A program made the translations under genes and the position numbers. Below, piece by piece: positions 31,478 through 43,204 of a DNA stretch of 64,000 bases (position 1 is the stretch's first letter; each line of letters opens with the position of its first letter). The DNA lies in contig CM062210.1 of assembly GCA_031216445.1 (NCBI GenBank), positions 17,877,501-17,941,500 of the forward strand, written 5' to 3'. A model generated the notes under the pieces. The model did no database searches and had not been told where the DNA came from. It was given only the letters and a program-made list of their open reading frames with translations. Origin of the DNA: Lateolabrax maculatus. Its lineage: Eukaryota; Chordata; Actinopteri; Acropomatiformes; Lateolabracidae.

Positions 31478-32009
31478 GCCGTCAATGCGTCCCAGGTAAA
31501 CGGCTGATTCTCCGCACAGTCCCCGTCACTGGGGGGTGCGCCGGGGAAAGATGCGTTTAAGCGACACTCAGTAAAACCGAAAAACAACTTCACTAAACGC
31601 TCAACCAGTGAAACACAACGCAAACACACAGGAAGTGTAAACTCAAAATCAAAGATACTCTAGAAGTAAAGATAGCGCACTGCAAGCTGCGCCAATGATA
31701 TGAAACGCTGTCCACTTCCTGTCTCCTGAGTGGGCGGGGCCTGTCCTCCCGCCTCGCTGGGAAGTGTGGTGAACGCCACGTGTACATTTTATTGAGCAAA
31801 GAAACACGGGTTTTATTCGCTTTTTACTTTGTATTTAATTTGAGCGAGACTCGTACATGAAGCGTTTGAAGTAATGCCAACAACATTATCGCAGGAACTT
31901 CCTGCAGAAATAGAGGCAGACAAGTTACACTGTATTGATCACTAATGCATCCCCAAGACCTTAAGGTACAGTGTGATAGCTACGCTGCTGTTGCTGTTGC
32001 ACATGTGAT

Positions 32010-32173
32010 CAAGGGAGAGCGCGAACGCAGTCCCCCACTACCACAAATTATGCAGTCGAGATTCCCACATTTGGGGAATTCGCAGAGGTCAGCTCAACCG
32101 GAGTGCAATGGCCAAGCCTCGCCCTGGGTGAACCACCTTCTTGATCATGGTATCTCCCCTGTCAGGTAAGTAT
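32010..32173 (-). ncRNA. RNU1: U1 snRNA, copy 11
   Basis: 164 nt with nt 12 G to A just past the 5' splice site-pairing region, and nt 162 C to U. The 3' flank has the 10-bp loss. The nt 162 change and the loss are shared with copy 4. Confidence 0.93.
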
Positions 32174-32747
32174 GAGTTGTACAGCTCAGAGGCAGCCCAG
32201 TCTCTCACAGACTCACCCTGCTGACTGATGGTGCTGATCCATATAGAAATGACCACAACCAGAGGATATAGGGGGGACGGGACTCTGCAGGGATTTAACA
32301 CAGAACAAACCGTTTTGTACTAAGGCTGACAAAGATTATCAACATTTTATCTGATAAATAATGGTTATATTTCCCATCATGCGATGCTTCGTTTCCATAT
32401 CAAAATCTAACCAACCCACAAAAAACACTGCAATGAGTGCAATGGAACCACACAATCAAACACAGCCAGTTTGAGGATGTTTTCATATTGTTCTCACACG
32501 TGGAAAGGACAGGGAACGCAGCACGCTTCCTTTTACAACCTCCGCGTCTCACTCGACAGTTGCTGGTTGGAGTCATTATATGTCACCACTCTGCGGCCTC
32601 CTGCTCTTAAAACCAGAATTATACACATTGCCTTGAGCAGAACGCATCCTGTTGATAAACTCAGTGCGCGCAGCAAACATCTATTACCCGAGGAACAGCG
32701 CAGCGTCACTGAGAGCTAAATTGCGTTACACACATTGAGGGGTGGGG

Positions 32748-32934
32748 GGTGCACCGGTCCTGGAGGTACTGCAATACCAGGTCGATGCGTGGAGTGGACG
32801 GAGCAAGCCCCTGTTCCATCTCCCTGCTCCAAAAAGCAATTTAATATATGGTCCCCGGGTAGGGGACGTATCAGATATTAAACTGATAAGAACAGATACT
32901 ACACTTGATCTTAGCCAAAAGGCCGAGAAGCGAT
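32748..32934 (-). ncRNA. RNU2: U2 snRNA, copy 9
   Basis: 187 nt, consensus sequence of the array. Confidence 0.95.
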
Positions 32935-33476
32935 GCCGTCAATGCGTCCCAGGTAAACGGCTGATTCTCCGCACAGTCCCCGTCACTGGGGGGTGCGCCG
33001 GGGAAAGATGCGTTTAAGCGACACTCAGTAAAACCGAAAAACAACTTCACTAAACGCTCAACCAGTGAAACACAACGCAAACACACAGGAAGTGTAAACT
33101 CAAAATCAAAGATACTCTAGAAGTAAAGATAGCGCACTGCAAGCTGCGCCAATGATATGAAACGCTGTCCACTTCCTGTCTCCTGAGTGGGCGGGGCCTG
33201 TCCTCCCGCCTCGCTGGGAAGTGTGGTGAACGCCACGTGTACATTTTATTGAGCAAAGAAACACGGGTTTTATTCGCTTTTTACTTTGTATTTAATTTGA
33301 GCGAGACTCGTACATGAAGCGTTTGAAGTAATGCCAACAACATTATCGCAGGGACTTCCTGCAGAAATAGAGGCAGACAAGTTACACTGTATTGATCACT
33401 AATGCATCCCCAAGACCTTAAGGTACAGTGTGATAGCTACGCTGCTGTTGTTGTTATTTGCTGTTGCACATGTGAT

Positions 33477-33640
33477 CAGGGGAGAGCGCGAACGCAGTCC
33501 CCCACTACCACAAATTATGCAGTCGAGATTCCCACATTTGGGGAATTCGCAGAGGTCAGCTCAACCGGAGTGCAATGGCCAAGCCTCGCCCTGGGTGAAC
33601 CACCTTCTTGATCATGGTATCTCCCCTGCCAGGTAAGTAT
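33477..33640 (-). ncRNA. RNU1: U1 snRNA, copy 12
   Basis: 164 nt, consensus. It is the first unit with the GCAGGGACTTCCTGC spacer variant. Confidence 0.95.
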
Positions 33641-34214
33641 GAGTTGTACAGCTCAGAGGCAGCCCAGTCTCTCACAGACTCACCCTGCTGACTGATGGTG
33701 CTGATCCATATAGAAATGACCACAACCAGAGGATATAGGGGGGACGGGACTCTGCAGGGATTTAACACAGAACAAACCGTTTTGTACTAAGGCTGACAAA
33801 GATTATCAACATTTTATCTGATAAATAATGGTTATATTTCCCATCATGCGATGCTTCGTTTCCATATCAAAATCTAACCAACCCACAAAAAACACTGCAA
33901 TGAGTGCAATGGAACCACACAATCAAACACAGCCAGTTTGAGGATGTTTTCATATTGTTCTCACACGTGGAAAGGACAGGGAACGCAGCACGCTTCCTTT
34001 TACAACCTCCGCGTCTCACTCGACAGTTGCTGGTTGGAGTCATTATATGTCACCACTCTGCGGCCTCCTGCTCTTAAAACCAGAATTATACACATTGCCT
34101 TGAGCAGAACGCATCCTGTTGATAAACTCAGTGCGCGCAGCAAACATCTATTACCCGAGGAACAGCGCAGCGTCACTGAGAGCTAAATTGCGTTACACAC
34201 ACTGAGGGGTGGGG

Positions 34215-34401
34215 GGTGCACCGGTCCTGGAGGTACTGCAATACCAGGTCGATGCGTGGAGTGGACGGAGCAAGCCCCTGTTCCATCTCCCTGCTCCAAA
34301 AAGCAATTTAATATATGGTCCCCGGGTAGGGGACGTATCAGATATTAAACTGATAAGAACAGATACTACACTTGATCTTAGCCAAAAGGCCGAGAAGCGA
34401 T
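34215..34401 (-). ncRNA. RNU2: U2 snRNA, copy 10
   Basis: 187 nt, consensus. The 3' flank has a T-to-C change (CACACACTGAGG), shared with the next unit, whose U2 is split by copy D. Confidence 0.95.
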
Positions 34402-34943
34402 GCCGTCAATGCGTCCCAGGTAAACGGCTGATTCTCCGCACAGTCCCCGTCACTGGGGGGTGCGCCGGGGAAAGATGCGTTTAAGCGACACTCAGTAAAA
34501 CCGAAAAACAACTTCACTAAACGCTCAACCAGTGAAACACAACGCAAACACACAGGAAGTGTAAACTCAAAATCAAAGATACTCTAGAAGTAAAGATAGC
34601 GCACTGCAAGCTGCGCCAATGATATGAAACGCTGTCCACTTCCTGTCTCCTGAGTGGGCGGGGCCTGTCCTCCCGCCTCGCTGGGAAGTGTGGTGAACGC
34701 CACGTGTACATTTTATTGAGCAAAGAAACACGGGTTTTATTCGCTTTTTACTTTGTATTTAATTTGAGCGAGACTCGTACATGAAGCGTTTGAAGTAATG
34801 CCAACAACATTATCGCAGGGACTTCCTGCAGAAATAGAGGCAGACAAGTTACACTGTATTGATCACTAATGCATCCCCAAGACCTTAAGGTACAGTGTGA
34901 TAGCTACGCTGCTGTTGTTGTTATTTGCTGTTGCACATGTGAT

Positions 34944-35107
34944 CAGGGGAGAGCGCGAACGCAGTCCCCCACTACCACAAATTATGCAGTCGAGATTCCC
35001 ACATTTGGGGAATTCGCAGAGGTCAGCTCAACCGGAGTGCAATGGCCAAGCCTCGCCCTGGGTGAACCACCTTCTTGATCATGGTATCTCCCCTGCCAGG
35101 TAAGTAT
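34944..35107 (-). ncRNA. RNU1: U1 snRNA, copy 13
   Basis: 164 nt, consensus, with the GCAGGGACTTCCTGC spacer variant downstream. Confidence 0.95.
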
Positions 35108-35681
35108 GAGTTGTACAGCTCAGAGGCAGCCCAGTCTCTCACAGACTCACCCTGCTGACTGATGGTGCTGATCCATATAGAAATGACCACAACCAGAGGA
35201 TATAGGGGGGACGGGACTCTGCAGGGATTTAACACAGAACAAACCGTTTTGTACTAAGGCTGACAAAGATTATCAACATTTTATCTGATAAATAATGGTT
35301 ATATTTCCCATCATGCGATGCTTCGTTTCCATATCAAAATCTAACCAACCCACAAAAAACACTGCAATGAGTGCAATGGAACCACACAATCAAACACAGC
35401 CAGTTTGAGGATGTTTTCATATTGTTCTCACACGTGGAAAGGACAGGGAACGCAGCACGCTTCCTTTTACAACCTCCGCGTCTCACTCGACAGTTGCTGG
35501 TTGGAGTCATTATATGTCACCACTCTGCGGCCTCCTGCTCTTAAAACCAGAATTATACACATTGCCTTGAGCAGAACGCATCCTGTTGATAAACTCAGTG
35601 CGCGCAGCAAACATCTATTACCCGAGGAACAGCGCAGCGTCACTGAGAGCTAAATTGCGTTACACACACTGAGGGGTGGGG

Positions 35682-35830
35682 GGTGCACCGGTCCTGGAGG
35701 TACTGCAATACCAGGTCGATGCGTGGAGTGGACGGAGCAAGCCCCTGTTCCATCTCCCTGCTCCAAAAAGCAATTTAATATATGGTCCCCGGGTAGGGGA
35801 CGTATCAGATATTAAACTGATAAGAACAGA
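35682..35830 (-). pseudogene. RNU2: U2 3' part (nt 39-187) split by copy D
   Basis: 149 bp, consensus sequence for U2 nt 39-187, ending at the poly(A) tail of copy D. Counterpart is 41451-41476. Confidence 0.93.
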
Positions 35831-36146
35831 TTTTTTTTTTTTTTTTGAAAAGGTTTATTGGCACTAAATTCAATGATATTTCTTCAAAAACTTTACATGG
35901 TTAAGACATAAAGCATACTTTTTTTTTTTTTTTTTTTTCTTTTTTAAAGTACAATATGTCAATCAATAAATACTGTTATCCATAAAACCATTATATAAAA
36001 CATCTGAAGCAGGTATTACAGATAAGATTTTTTTTTTTTTAAAAAGATGTACATTTAAAAGTAGTTGTTTTTTTTTGGGTATTTGTTGTCCATTTTCAAA
36101 GGTCTTTTCTGTGCAGGAGCGAAGTGAGTCTCTCTCAAGGTTAAAC

Positions 36147-39100
36147 TCATTTCGCTCCCCCAAACAGATACTGTATTTCCGGATCCTGTGGTGGTGCTCT
36201 GAGGAGCCCCATACCCTGTTGCTCCTGCCCACCTTCCTCCCCCGTCGAGTCAGGCCGCCGCTGCTTTGAACCTTTGTTGTGTGGCTCCGGCTCCTTCGTC
36301 CGAATGGGCACAGAGGCGATTCTTCTTTGTGGCTGTGTCCTAGGCCCGCCGCCTGCAGCATTGGCCATTTTGACCGTTGCTGCGGCCATTCGGATCACAG
36401 CCACTGGGGGGATCTGCGTGTGCTTCCTTACCAGCAGGTTTCTGGAGGTCCACATGGCGTCTTTGATGGCGGCTAGGGTGAGCCACTGTTTGGCAAAGTG
36501 ACATGCTGGTACCTGTCCCCTTTGGCCCACCCCATACAGCACCAGCTGTACTGTAAGGACCTCCCCTGCTGGCAAGTACGGGAATTGCAAGGAGCCGGCC
36601 GTTGCCCACTGTTCTACAGCAGCGCTGCACTCCCAGAGTAGATGCCTCACCGACTCAGGCGCGCCACAACCTGGTCGGGGGCAGGTTGAAAGTGCCGACA
36701 TGCCCCGGGAGTGCATTACGGACCTGACCGGGAGGATTTCGTGGGCCACCATCCATGACAGGTCCCGGAGTCTGTTTGGAAGAGCGGAGTGGTTCACGTT
36801 GCGCCAAACTGTTGAGGGCTCACCGAGCGCGAGCCCGCGCACTGGACTCACTGGTTCCCGCTCCTGCACAACAGAAATCAGAAAGCGGTGGTTGGTTAAA
36901 ACTTGCAACTCTTCCTGCTCAAGCTTAAAATGTTTTAAAAATGTCTGGATAAAAGCATAAGCAGGTGGCAGGCTAAAAGACACAGGTACTTTAAGATCAG
37001 TGAGTAACAACTTTAGTCTTCTGAGGTAAGACCCCATCCAGAACTTTGTCATTGCTGTGGTCTTGGGGTTTCTGGATGGGGCTGTGGCGGTTGTAATGTG
37101 TAGTGCGGTGTATCTGCCTCCTAAGAACAAGTACAAATCCGGCACTCCTTTTCCTCCTTTCTCCTTTGGCTTCTTCATCACGTTTCTCCTCAGTCGTTCC
37201 CACTTGGAGCCCCACAGGAAATAGAAGATGGCTCGTTCCAGGTCTAAAAGCACTCTTCTAGGTGGTATAAAAATAGAACTGATGAGTAAAAGCAAAGGTA
37301 AAATCACAGCTTTGATGATTAAAACCTTCCCTTCTATAGTCAGTCCTCTAAGTCTCCAATACCCTAGTCTCTGCCTAACTTTCCCTACCACGTCTGGCCA
37401 ATTTGTCTCCCCTCCTCCCTCCTTATCGAATTTAATCCCAAGTATCTTTTGGTCAGTCTGGGTCACAGTCAGGGGGAGTCCTGTCGTGTCGGTCGCTCTC
37501 CATGGTCCATAAAAAAGGGCTTGGGTCTTGCCTCTGTTCAGTTTCGACCCAGAGGCCCGTCCAAACCAGTCAGTCAAGTCCAGCGTCCTGTTGACAGATA
37601 AAAGGTCAGTGCATAAAATGTTTATGTCATCCATATATAAAGTGCATTTTGTCACCAGTCCCCCGCTCCCTGGGGCTACTATCCCATTGATTTGTTGGTC
37701 CCTTCTCAAGATCTGTGCCAGTGGTTCTATACAGATAACATAGAGGAGGGCAGATAACGGACAGCCCTGACGGACACCGCAGTTTATGTCGACTGCTTGT
37801 GTCAGATGCCCGTTAACGATGAATTTGCTGGTAATGTCCCGGTACAGCAATCCCACCCAGTCTGTAAACCTCCTTGGGAAACCCATCTTTTGCAGTACCT
37901 GGAAGAGGTACTGGTGCGAGACCCGATCAAAAGCTTTTTCAAAATCTAAATTTAAGACTACTAGCCGGATGTTTCTGTCTCTCGCATAACAGATGGTGTC
38001 TCGGATCAGTACGAGGCTGTCTGTGATCTTCCTCCCAGGGATGGCACAGGCTTGATCCGGGTGAATTAGCTCTTCTAAAAACAAGGACATACGTGCGGCT
38101 AATAATTTACTAAAAAATTTACAGTCACAGTTTAAAAGTGTGATAGGTCTCCAATTCTTCAAGTCAGTCTTGTCTTTGTCTTTATGGAGAAGAGTCACTA
38201 TCCCTACTCTGAAACTATCAGGAAGTCGGTCCATTTGTCCAAAATCCATAAAAACAGCAAGCAAGTCAGGTGCTAAAATGTCCCAAAACGTCAAATAAAA
38301 TTCCAAAGGAAGCCCATCCTCTCCTGGAGATTTCCCTTTCTTAAAACTCTTGATACATTTATTTAACTCGAGAATGGTAAAATCTTGGGTTAAAAGCACA
38401 TTGTCTACTACTGTTTGTTCAATGGATTTTAAAACTTCAGCCATGGTGTCCATTTTAACAGGTTTTGTTTTGTAGAGTTCCCTGTAGAAGTTTTCAATGG
38501 TTTCTTTGATTTCCAGTGTTGTGTCAACTGTGCACCCATTTTCTTTTTTTAGTCTTAAAATGGCTCCCCCTTTATTTACAATTTTCTTAAAAAAATATCT
38601 GGTGCACTTTTCTCCTTCCTCTATTTCCCTTTCCTTGCTCCTTAAAATGACACCCTTGCTTTTAATTTCTGCTAAAACTGACATCTCTGTTTTGATTTGT
38701 TTTATCTCTTCGTTTAAGTCCATCCCTTGTTGGTTTAGTTTAAAATACCGCTGGAGTCGTTTCTGCAGTCCCAACATGCGTCTGTTGTCCCTATCTTTTT
38801 TCTTTTTCCCTGCCTGTCTAAAAAAAGTCTGGGTCCTTCCTTTCACCATTTCCCACCAGTGTGCACGTGTATCGTAAAGGTCTCGGAGGGTCTGCCACTC
38901 TTGGTACTGCTCCCTATACTGGCTAACTAATTCCCTATCCTCTAAAAGGGAGCAGTTGAGCTTCCACAGACCGCTTCCTAATGTCACACCGGAAGGGAGT
39001 GAAAGGGTGCATGAAAGCATTGCGTGATCGGAAATGAAAACCGGTTCCAATCTAGCATCGATCGGTGGGCAATCACGTGATAAAATGTAGTCTATGCGAG

Positions 39101-39701
39101 AGGCTCTGGTGCCATCACCACTGAACCAGGTGAAACCCTCCTCTCTGGGATGCATGGTTTTAAAACAGTCCAGAAGTTTAAAATCCCTGCATATGCCCTG
39201 TAATAAAACTGATGTTTTGTCAAGTTTAAAATCTTCCCCTGTTCTTTTCCTATCTTTCCTGTTTAAAATACAGTTAAAATCGCCCCCTACAACTAAAGGT
39301 ACCCTACCTAGCATGTGGGACTGCAAGTCTTCTAAAAGGTCATACCTGTCATTTTTGTTGTTAAAGCCATAAATATTTAATATGTTAAAATCTTTTCCCA
39401 TAAAAGTCAGGTGTGCTAAAAGTGCCCGCCCCTCTCTCACCACAGTGCTGCCCTTCACCAAGACCAGAGGGTTTTTAATTAAAATGGCCACTCCATCATT
39501 TTTGTTTTCATTTGATCCACTCCATATCGATGTTTGTGGCCATAATTTCTCCCACTCTCTGTAGTTGTTTAAAAAAGGCAGGCCACACTCCTGTATTAAA
39601 AACACATCTGACTTAATAGAGTTAAGAAAAGATAAAACAGTCTGGGCTCTAACTCTCGACTTCACACTTCTCACATTTATGGTTGAGAAGGTAAGTGTCA
39701 T
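36147..39701 (-). CDS. ORF2 of copy D: APE endonuclease-reverse transcriptase
   Basis: 1184 residues, intact. Private change F223I, directly next to the catalytic SDH motif (224-226) of the endonuclease, plus the D/E/F marker F959L. All catalytic residues are kept. Confidence 0.95.
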   Translation of the reverse strand: MTLTFSTINVRSVKSRVRAQTVLSFLNSIKSDVFLIQECGLPFLNNYREWEKLWPQTSIWSGSNENKNDGVAILIKNPLVLVKGSTVVREGRALLAHLTFMGKDFNILNIYGFNNKNDRYDLLEDLQSHMLGRVPLVVGGDFNCILNRKDRKRTGEDFKLDKTSVLLQGICRDFKLLDCFKTMHPREEGFTWFSGDGTRASRIDYILSRDCPPIDARLEPVFISDHAMLSCTLSLPSGVTLGSGLWKLNCSLLEDRELVSQYREQYQEWQTLRDLYDTRAHWWEMVKGRTQTFFRQAGKKKKDRDNRRMLGLQKRLQRYFKLNQQGMDLNEEIKQIKTEMSVLAEIKSKGVILRSKEREIEEGEKCTRYFFKKIVNKGGAILRLKKENGCTVDTTLEIKETIENFYRELYKTKPVKMDTMAEVLKSIEQTVVDNVLLTQDFTILELNKCIKSFKKGKSPGEDGLPLEFYLTFWDILAPDLLAVFMDFGQMDRLPDSFRVGIVTLLHKDKDKTDLKNWRPITLLNCDCKFFSKLLAARMSLFLEELIHPDQACAIPGRKITDSLVLIRDTICYARDRNIRLVVLNLDFEKAFDRVSHQYLFQVLQKMGFPRRFTDWVGLLYRDITSKFIVNGHLTQAVDINCGVRQGCPLSALLYVICIEPLAQILRRDQQINGIVAPGSGGLVTKCTLYMDDINILCTDLLSVNRTLDLTDWFGRASGSKLNRGKTQALFYGPWRATDTTGLPLTVTQTDQKILGIKFDKEGGGETNWPDVVGKVRQRLGYWRLRGLTIEGKVLIIKAVILPLLLLISSIFIPPRRVLLDLERAIFYFLWGSKWERLRRNVMKKPKEKGGKGVPDLYLFLGGRYTALHITTATAPSRNPKTTAMTKFWMGSYLRRLKLLLTDLKVPVSFSLPPAYAFIQTFLKHFKLEQEELQVLTNHRFLISVVQEREPVSPVRGLALGEPSTVWRNVNHSALPNRLRDLSWMVAHEILPVRSVMHSRGMSALSTCPRPGCGAPESVRHLLWECSAAVEQWATAGSLQFPYLPAGEVLTVQLVLYGVGQRGQVPACHFAKQWLTLAAIKDAMWTSRNLLVRKHTQIPPVAVIRMAAATVKMANAAGGGPRTQPQRRIASVPIRTKEPEPHNKGSKQRRPDSTGEEGGQEQQGMGLLRAPPQDPEIQYLFGGAK

Positions 39702-39773
39702 GAGTATGGTTAAAACAAACAGGTATGAACTCCTAAAACTAAGAGGCAGTTTTAATGTTCAAGGATAAAACAG

Positions 39774-41075
39774 TTAGACAATTTCTTGTGAATGTAGCTC
39801 TTCCTTCACTCTCATGGGTGAAGAGTGCTGGGGTTGAGCTCCATTTCCCTTTCGGACTCTGGGGGTTGGCCTCTGCCGCAAGGTTGCATTGAGCTTCGAG
39901 TCCTTAGGGGTTGATTGCAGAGCTATGGTTAAAAAAGAGACCTCATTTGGGGAATTGGAGGGGAAGACTCTGGGCTCCTCCACAGATGAACTGTTTGATG
40001 GATTCCCAGCTCTTCCCCTCTTCTCTGAGACTACAGGAGACTCAGAGGACAATTCTGATATCGGTCTCTTGGCCTGCTGGGCATTGGGGAGGGGGGCATC
40101 CTCGCTATTTTCTTGTGCTGGTTCCTTTTCAATTTCTGAGCTAGCTCCGCCTACTGACTGCATTGACCCATCTTGCTCATCCCTCTCCACTTGTGGGTCA
40201 ATTGCAGGCCCCTCCCCTACTCCCGCCTCACCTGATCCCTGTCCTCCAGTCACAGGATTTGGCGGGAGATTTGAATTTTCCAGCCCAGCCTCTTCAATTA
40301 GCTCTCTAACTGCTTCATCTTTTCCATTTTTTGTTGGCTTTGCGGCCTTTACTTTGTTGGCAAATGACTTTGGGCAATCTCTGAAGAGGTGGTTTGTTTC
40401 TCCACAAAGATTGCACTTTCTGCCATTGGTGCACTCCTCAAAAGTATGCCCAATTTCTCTACATTTCCCACAAATGGTCTGCTGACATGCTTCTGCCAGG
40501 TGCCCATGCTCACCACACTTGCGACAGAGCTTAGGCTGACCTTGGTAATGGATGTAGCCCCTGTTGTTTCCCAGTACTATCACAGATGGGAGATGTTTCA
40601 GGCCTTGGAAGCCTTCAGGGTCCTGCCATTGTTGGATGGGGACCCTCCAAGCGCAATTCCAAATGCCATCTTCATCCCTCACTTTGGTAGCTTGGCCTTT
40701 CACAGTGCAGTATCTACCCAGCCACAAACAAATGTCATCTGCATTTACTGTCTCATTGAACATTCTGACAATTACTGTTTTTAAGGCATTGTCAGTCAGT
40801 TTCTCAACGTTCAAAGCAGAAAACTGGGGTTTTGCATTTTCAAACCGTGTCCAAAAATCTCTAAGCAGAGCGGCAGATCGAAAGCTTACATCAAATCCTT
40901 TATTAAATGGCAGGGTGACAATGCAATTCAAGTCTTCTGGCAGAAAGTTTAAGGTTTTCTGGATTAACTTTCGAGAAAAGTCAAGTCTGGACATCTCCAG
41001 AGGCTTGCCATCTTTTTCCTTTAGTGTAAAACGGACACTGTGGTGCCTCCGCATGCCGGCATGGTTGGCCGACAT
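39774..41075 (-). CDS. ORF1 of copy D: three-CCHC nucleic-acid-binding protein
   Basis: 433 residues, identical to B, C and E as far as noticed; all three knuckles intact. Confidence 0.93.
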   Translation of the reverse strand: MSANHAGMRRHHSVRFTLKEKDGKPLEMSRLDFSRKLIQKTLNFLPEDLNCIVTLPFNKGFDVSFRSAALLRDFWTRFENAKPQFSALNVEKLTDNALKTVIVRMFNETVNADDICLWLGRYCTVKGQATKVRDEDGIWNCAWRVPIQQWQDPEGFQGLKHLPSVIVLGNNRGYIHYQGQPKLCRKCGEHGHLAEACQQTICGKCREIGHTFEECTNGRKCNLCGETNHLFRDCPKSFANKVKAAKPTKNGKDEAVRELIEEAGLENSNLPPNPVTGGQGSGEAGVGEGPAIDPQVERDEQDGSMQSVGGASSEIEKEPAQENSEDAPLPNAQQAKRPISELSSESPVVSEKRGRAGNPSNSSSVEEPRVFPSNSPNEVSFLTIALQSTPKDSKLNATLRQRPTPRVRKGNGAQPQHSSPMRVKEELHSQEIV

Positions 41076-41450
41076 GGTGGAGGCACCACGGAGTCAAAAA
41101 TAAATAAAGGACTAAAACAGATAAGACTTACTATAAAAAAAAAAAAAAAAAACAACAACAATGGAAAAAACAAATAAAACCAGATGAATAAAATATGCTA
41201 AGACAATAAATAAATTAAAAAACTCTCTCCTTTTCTTGTCTGGCCTGGTCAAGATGTTGATCCGATAGAGGGTGGAAAAGCAGTCCTCTGAGCCAATGTA
41301 TTCCTGTAAGTGAAAAAGAAATTCGCAACTACGAAGAAGCTGAAATAACTAACACAAGGAATATATAAATGTCCTCCCAAATACTGGTAACAAAACACCA
41401 ATGCCACAAACAAGCAAGGGTATTTTACCATAAACGGGAAGTGATCGCAG

Positions 41451-41476
41451 TCTTAGCCAAAAGGCCGAGAAGCGAT
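41451..41476 (-). pseudogene. RNU2: U2 5' part (nt 1-26) split by copy D
   Basis: 26 bp identical to U2 nt 1-26 with the U2 promoter upstream. Confidence 0.93.
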
Positions 41477-42008
41477 GCCGTCAATGCGTCCCAGGTAAAC
41501 GGCTGATTCTCCGCACAGTCCCCGTCACTGGGGGGTGCGCCGGGGAAAGATGCGTTTAAGCGACACTCAGTAAAACCGAAAAACAACTTCACTAAACGCT
41601 CAACCAGTGAAACACAACGCAAACACACAGGAAGTGTAAACTCAAAATCAAAGATACTCTAGAAGTAAAGATAGCGCACTGCAAGCTGCGCCAATGATAT
41701 GAAACGCTGTCCACTTCCTGTCTCCTGAGTGGGCGGGGCCTGTCCTCCCGCCTCGCTGGGAAGTGTGGTGAACGCCACGTGTACATTTTATTGAGCAAAG
41801 AAACACGGGTTTTATTCGCTTTTTACTTTGTATTTAATTTGAGCGAGACTCGTACATGAAGCGTTTGAAGTAATGCCAACAACATTATCGCAGGGACTTC
41901 CTGCAGAAATAGAGGCAGACAAGTTACACTGTATTGATCACTAATGCATCCCCAAGACCTTAAGGTACAGTGTGATAGCTACGCTGCTGTTGCTGTTGCA
42001 CATGTGAT

Positions 42009-42172
42009 CAGGGGAGAGCGCGAACGCAGTCCCCCACTACCACAAATTATGCAGTCGAGATTCCCACATTTGGGGAATTCGCAGAGGTCAGCTCAACCGG
42101 AGTGCAATGGCCAAGCCTCGCCCTGGGTGAACCACCTTCTTGATCATGGTATCTCCCCTGCCAGGTAAGTAT
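42009..42172 (-). ncRNA. RNU1: U1 snRNA, copy 14
   Basis: 164 nt, consensus; the only complete gene between copies D and E. The 3' flank has the 10-bp loss in the candidate 3' box, without the nt 162 change of copies 4 and 11. Confidence 0.95.
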
Positions 42173-42746
42173 GAGTTGTACAGCTCAGAGGCAGCCCAGT
42201 CTCTCACAGACTCACCCTGCTGACTGATGGTGCTGATCCATATAGAAATGACCACAACCAGAGGATATAGGGGGGACGGGACTCTGCAGGGATTTAACAC
42301 AGAACAAACCGTTTTGTACTAAGGCTGACAAAGATTATCAACATTTTATCTGATAAATAATGGTTATATTTCCCATCATGCGATGCTTCGTTTCCATATC
42401 AAAATCTAACCAACCCACAAAAAACACTGCAATGAGTGCAATGGAACCACACAATCAAACACAGCCAGTTTGAGGATGTTTTCATATTGTTCTCACACGT
42501 GGAAAGGACAGGGAACGCAGCACGCTTCCTTTTACAACCTCCGCGTCTCACTCGACAGTTGCTGGTTGGAGTCATTATATGTCACCACTCTGCGGCCTCC
42601 TGCTCTTAAAACCAGAATTATACACATTGCCTTGAGCAGAACGCATCCTGTTGATAAACTCAGTGCGCGCAGCAAACATCTATTACCCGAGGAACAGCGC
42701 AGCGTCACTGAGAGCTAAATTGCGTTACACACATTGAGGGGTGGGG

Positions 42747-42895
42747 GGTGCACCGGTCCTGGAGGTACTGCAATACCAGGTCGATGCGTGGAGTGGACGG
42801 AGCAAGCCCCTGTTCCATCTCCCTGCTCCAAAAAGCAATTTAATATATGGTCCCCGGGTAGGGGACGTATCAGATATTAAACTGATAAGAACAGA
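42747..42895 (-). pseudogene. RNU2: U2 3' part (nt 39-187) split by copy E
   Basis: 149 bp, consensus for U2 nt 39-187. Counterpart is 48499-48524. Confidence 0.93.
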
Positions 42896-43204
42896 TTTTT
42901 TTTTTTTTTTTTTGAAAAGGTTTATTGGCACTAAATTCAATGATATTTCTTCAAAAACTTTACATGGTTAAGACATAAAGCATACTTTTTTTTTTTTTTT
43001 CTTTTTTAAAGTACAATATGTCAATCAATAAATACTGTTATCCATAAAACCATTATATAAAACATCTGAAGCAGGTATTACAGATAAGATTTTTTTTTTA
43101 AAAGATGTACATTTAAAAGTAGTTGTTTTTTTTTGGGTATTTGTTGTCCATTTTCAAAGGTCTTTTCTGTGCAGGAGCGAAGTGAGTCTCTCTCAAGGTT
43201 AAAC

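Larger units (their letters stand above)
29985..35830 (-). repeat. snRNA array segment 3: four U1-U2 units between copies C and D
   Basis: Four units with four U1 and three complete U2 genes. One unit is 1457 bp. The two units next to copy D carry an A-to-G change in a palindrome between U1 and the U2 promoter (GCAGGGACTTCCTGC), shared with units around copies E and F. No other gene is seen in the spacers. Confidence 0.93.
35831..41450 (-). mobile_element. Retrotransposon copy D (Keshi-like), full length
   Basis: 5620 bp with a 16-nt poly(A) tail (35831-35846), 3' UTR 35847-36146, ORF2 36147-39701, ORF1 39774-41075 and 5' UTR 41076-41450 (18-A run at 41135-41152). Junctions are the same as in B. 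With E and F it shares a G inside the 3' UTR T tract and L959 in ORF2, defining a sub-lineage. Both ORFs are open. Confidence 0.95.
41451..42895 (-). repeat. snRNA array segment 4: a single U1-U2 unit between copies D and E
   Basis: Only one unit separates the two elements. It has a complete U1 and the U2 promoter, but both adjoining U2 genes are split, so this segment has no working U2. Confidence 0.93.
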
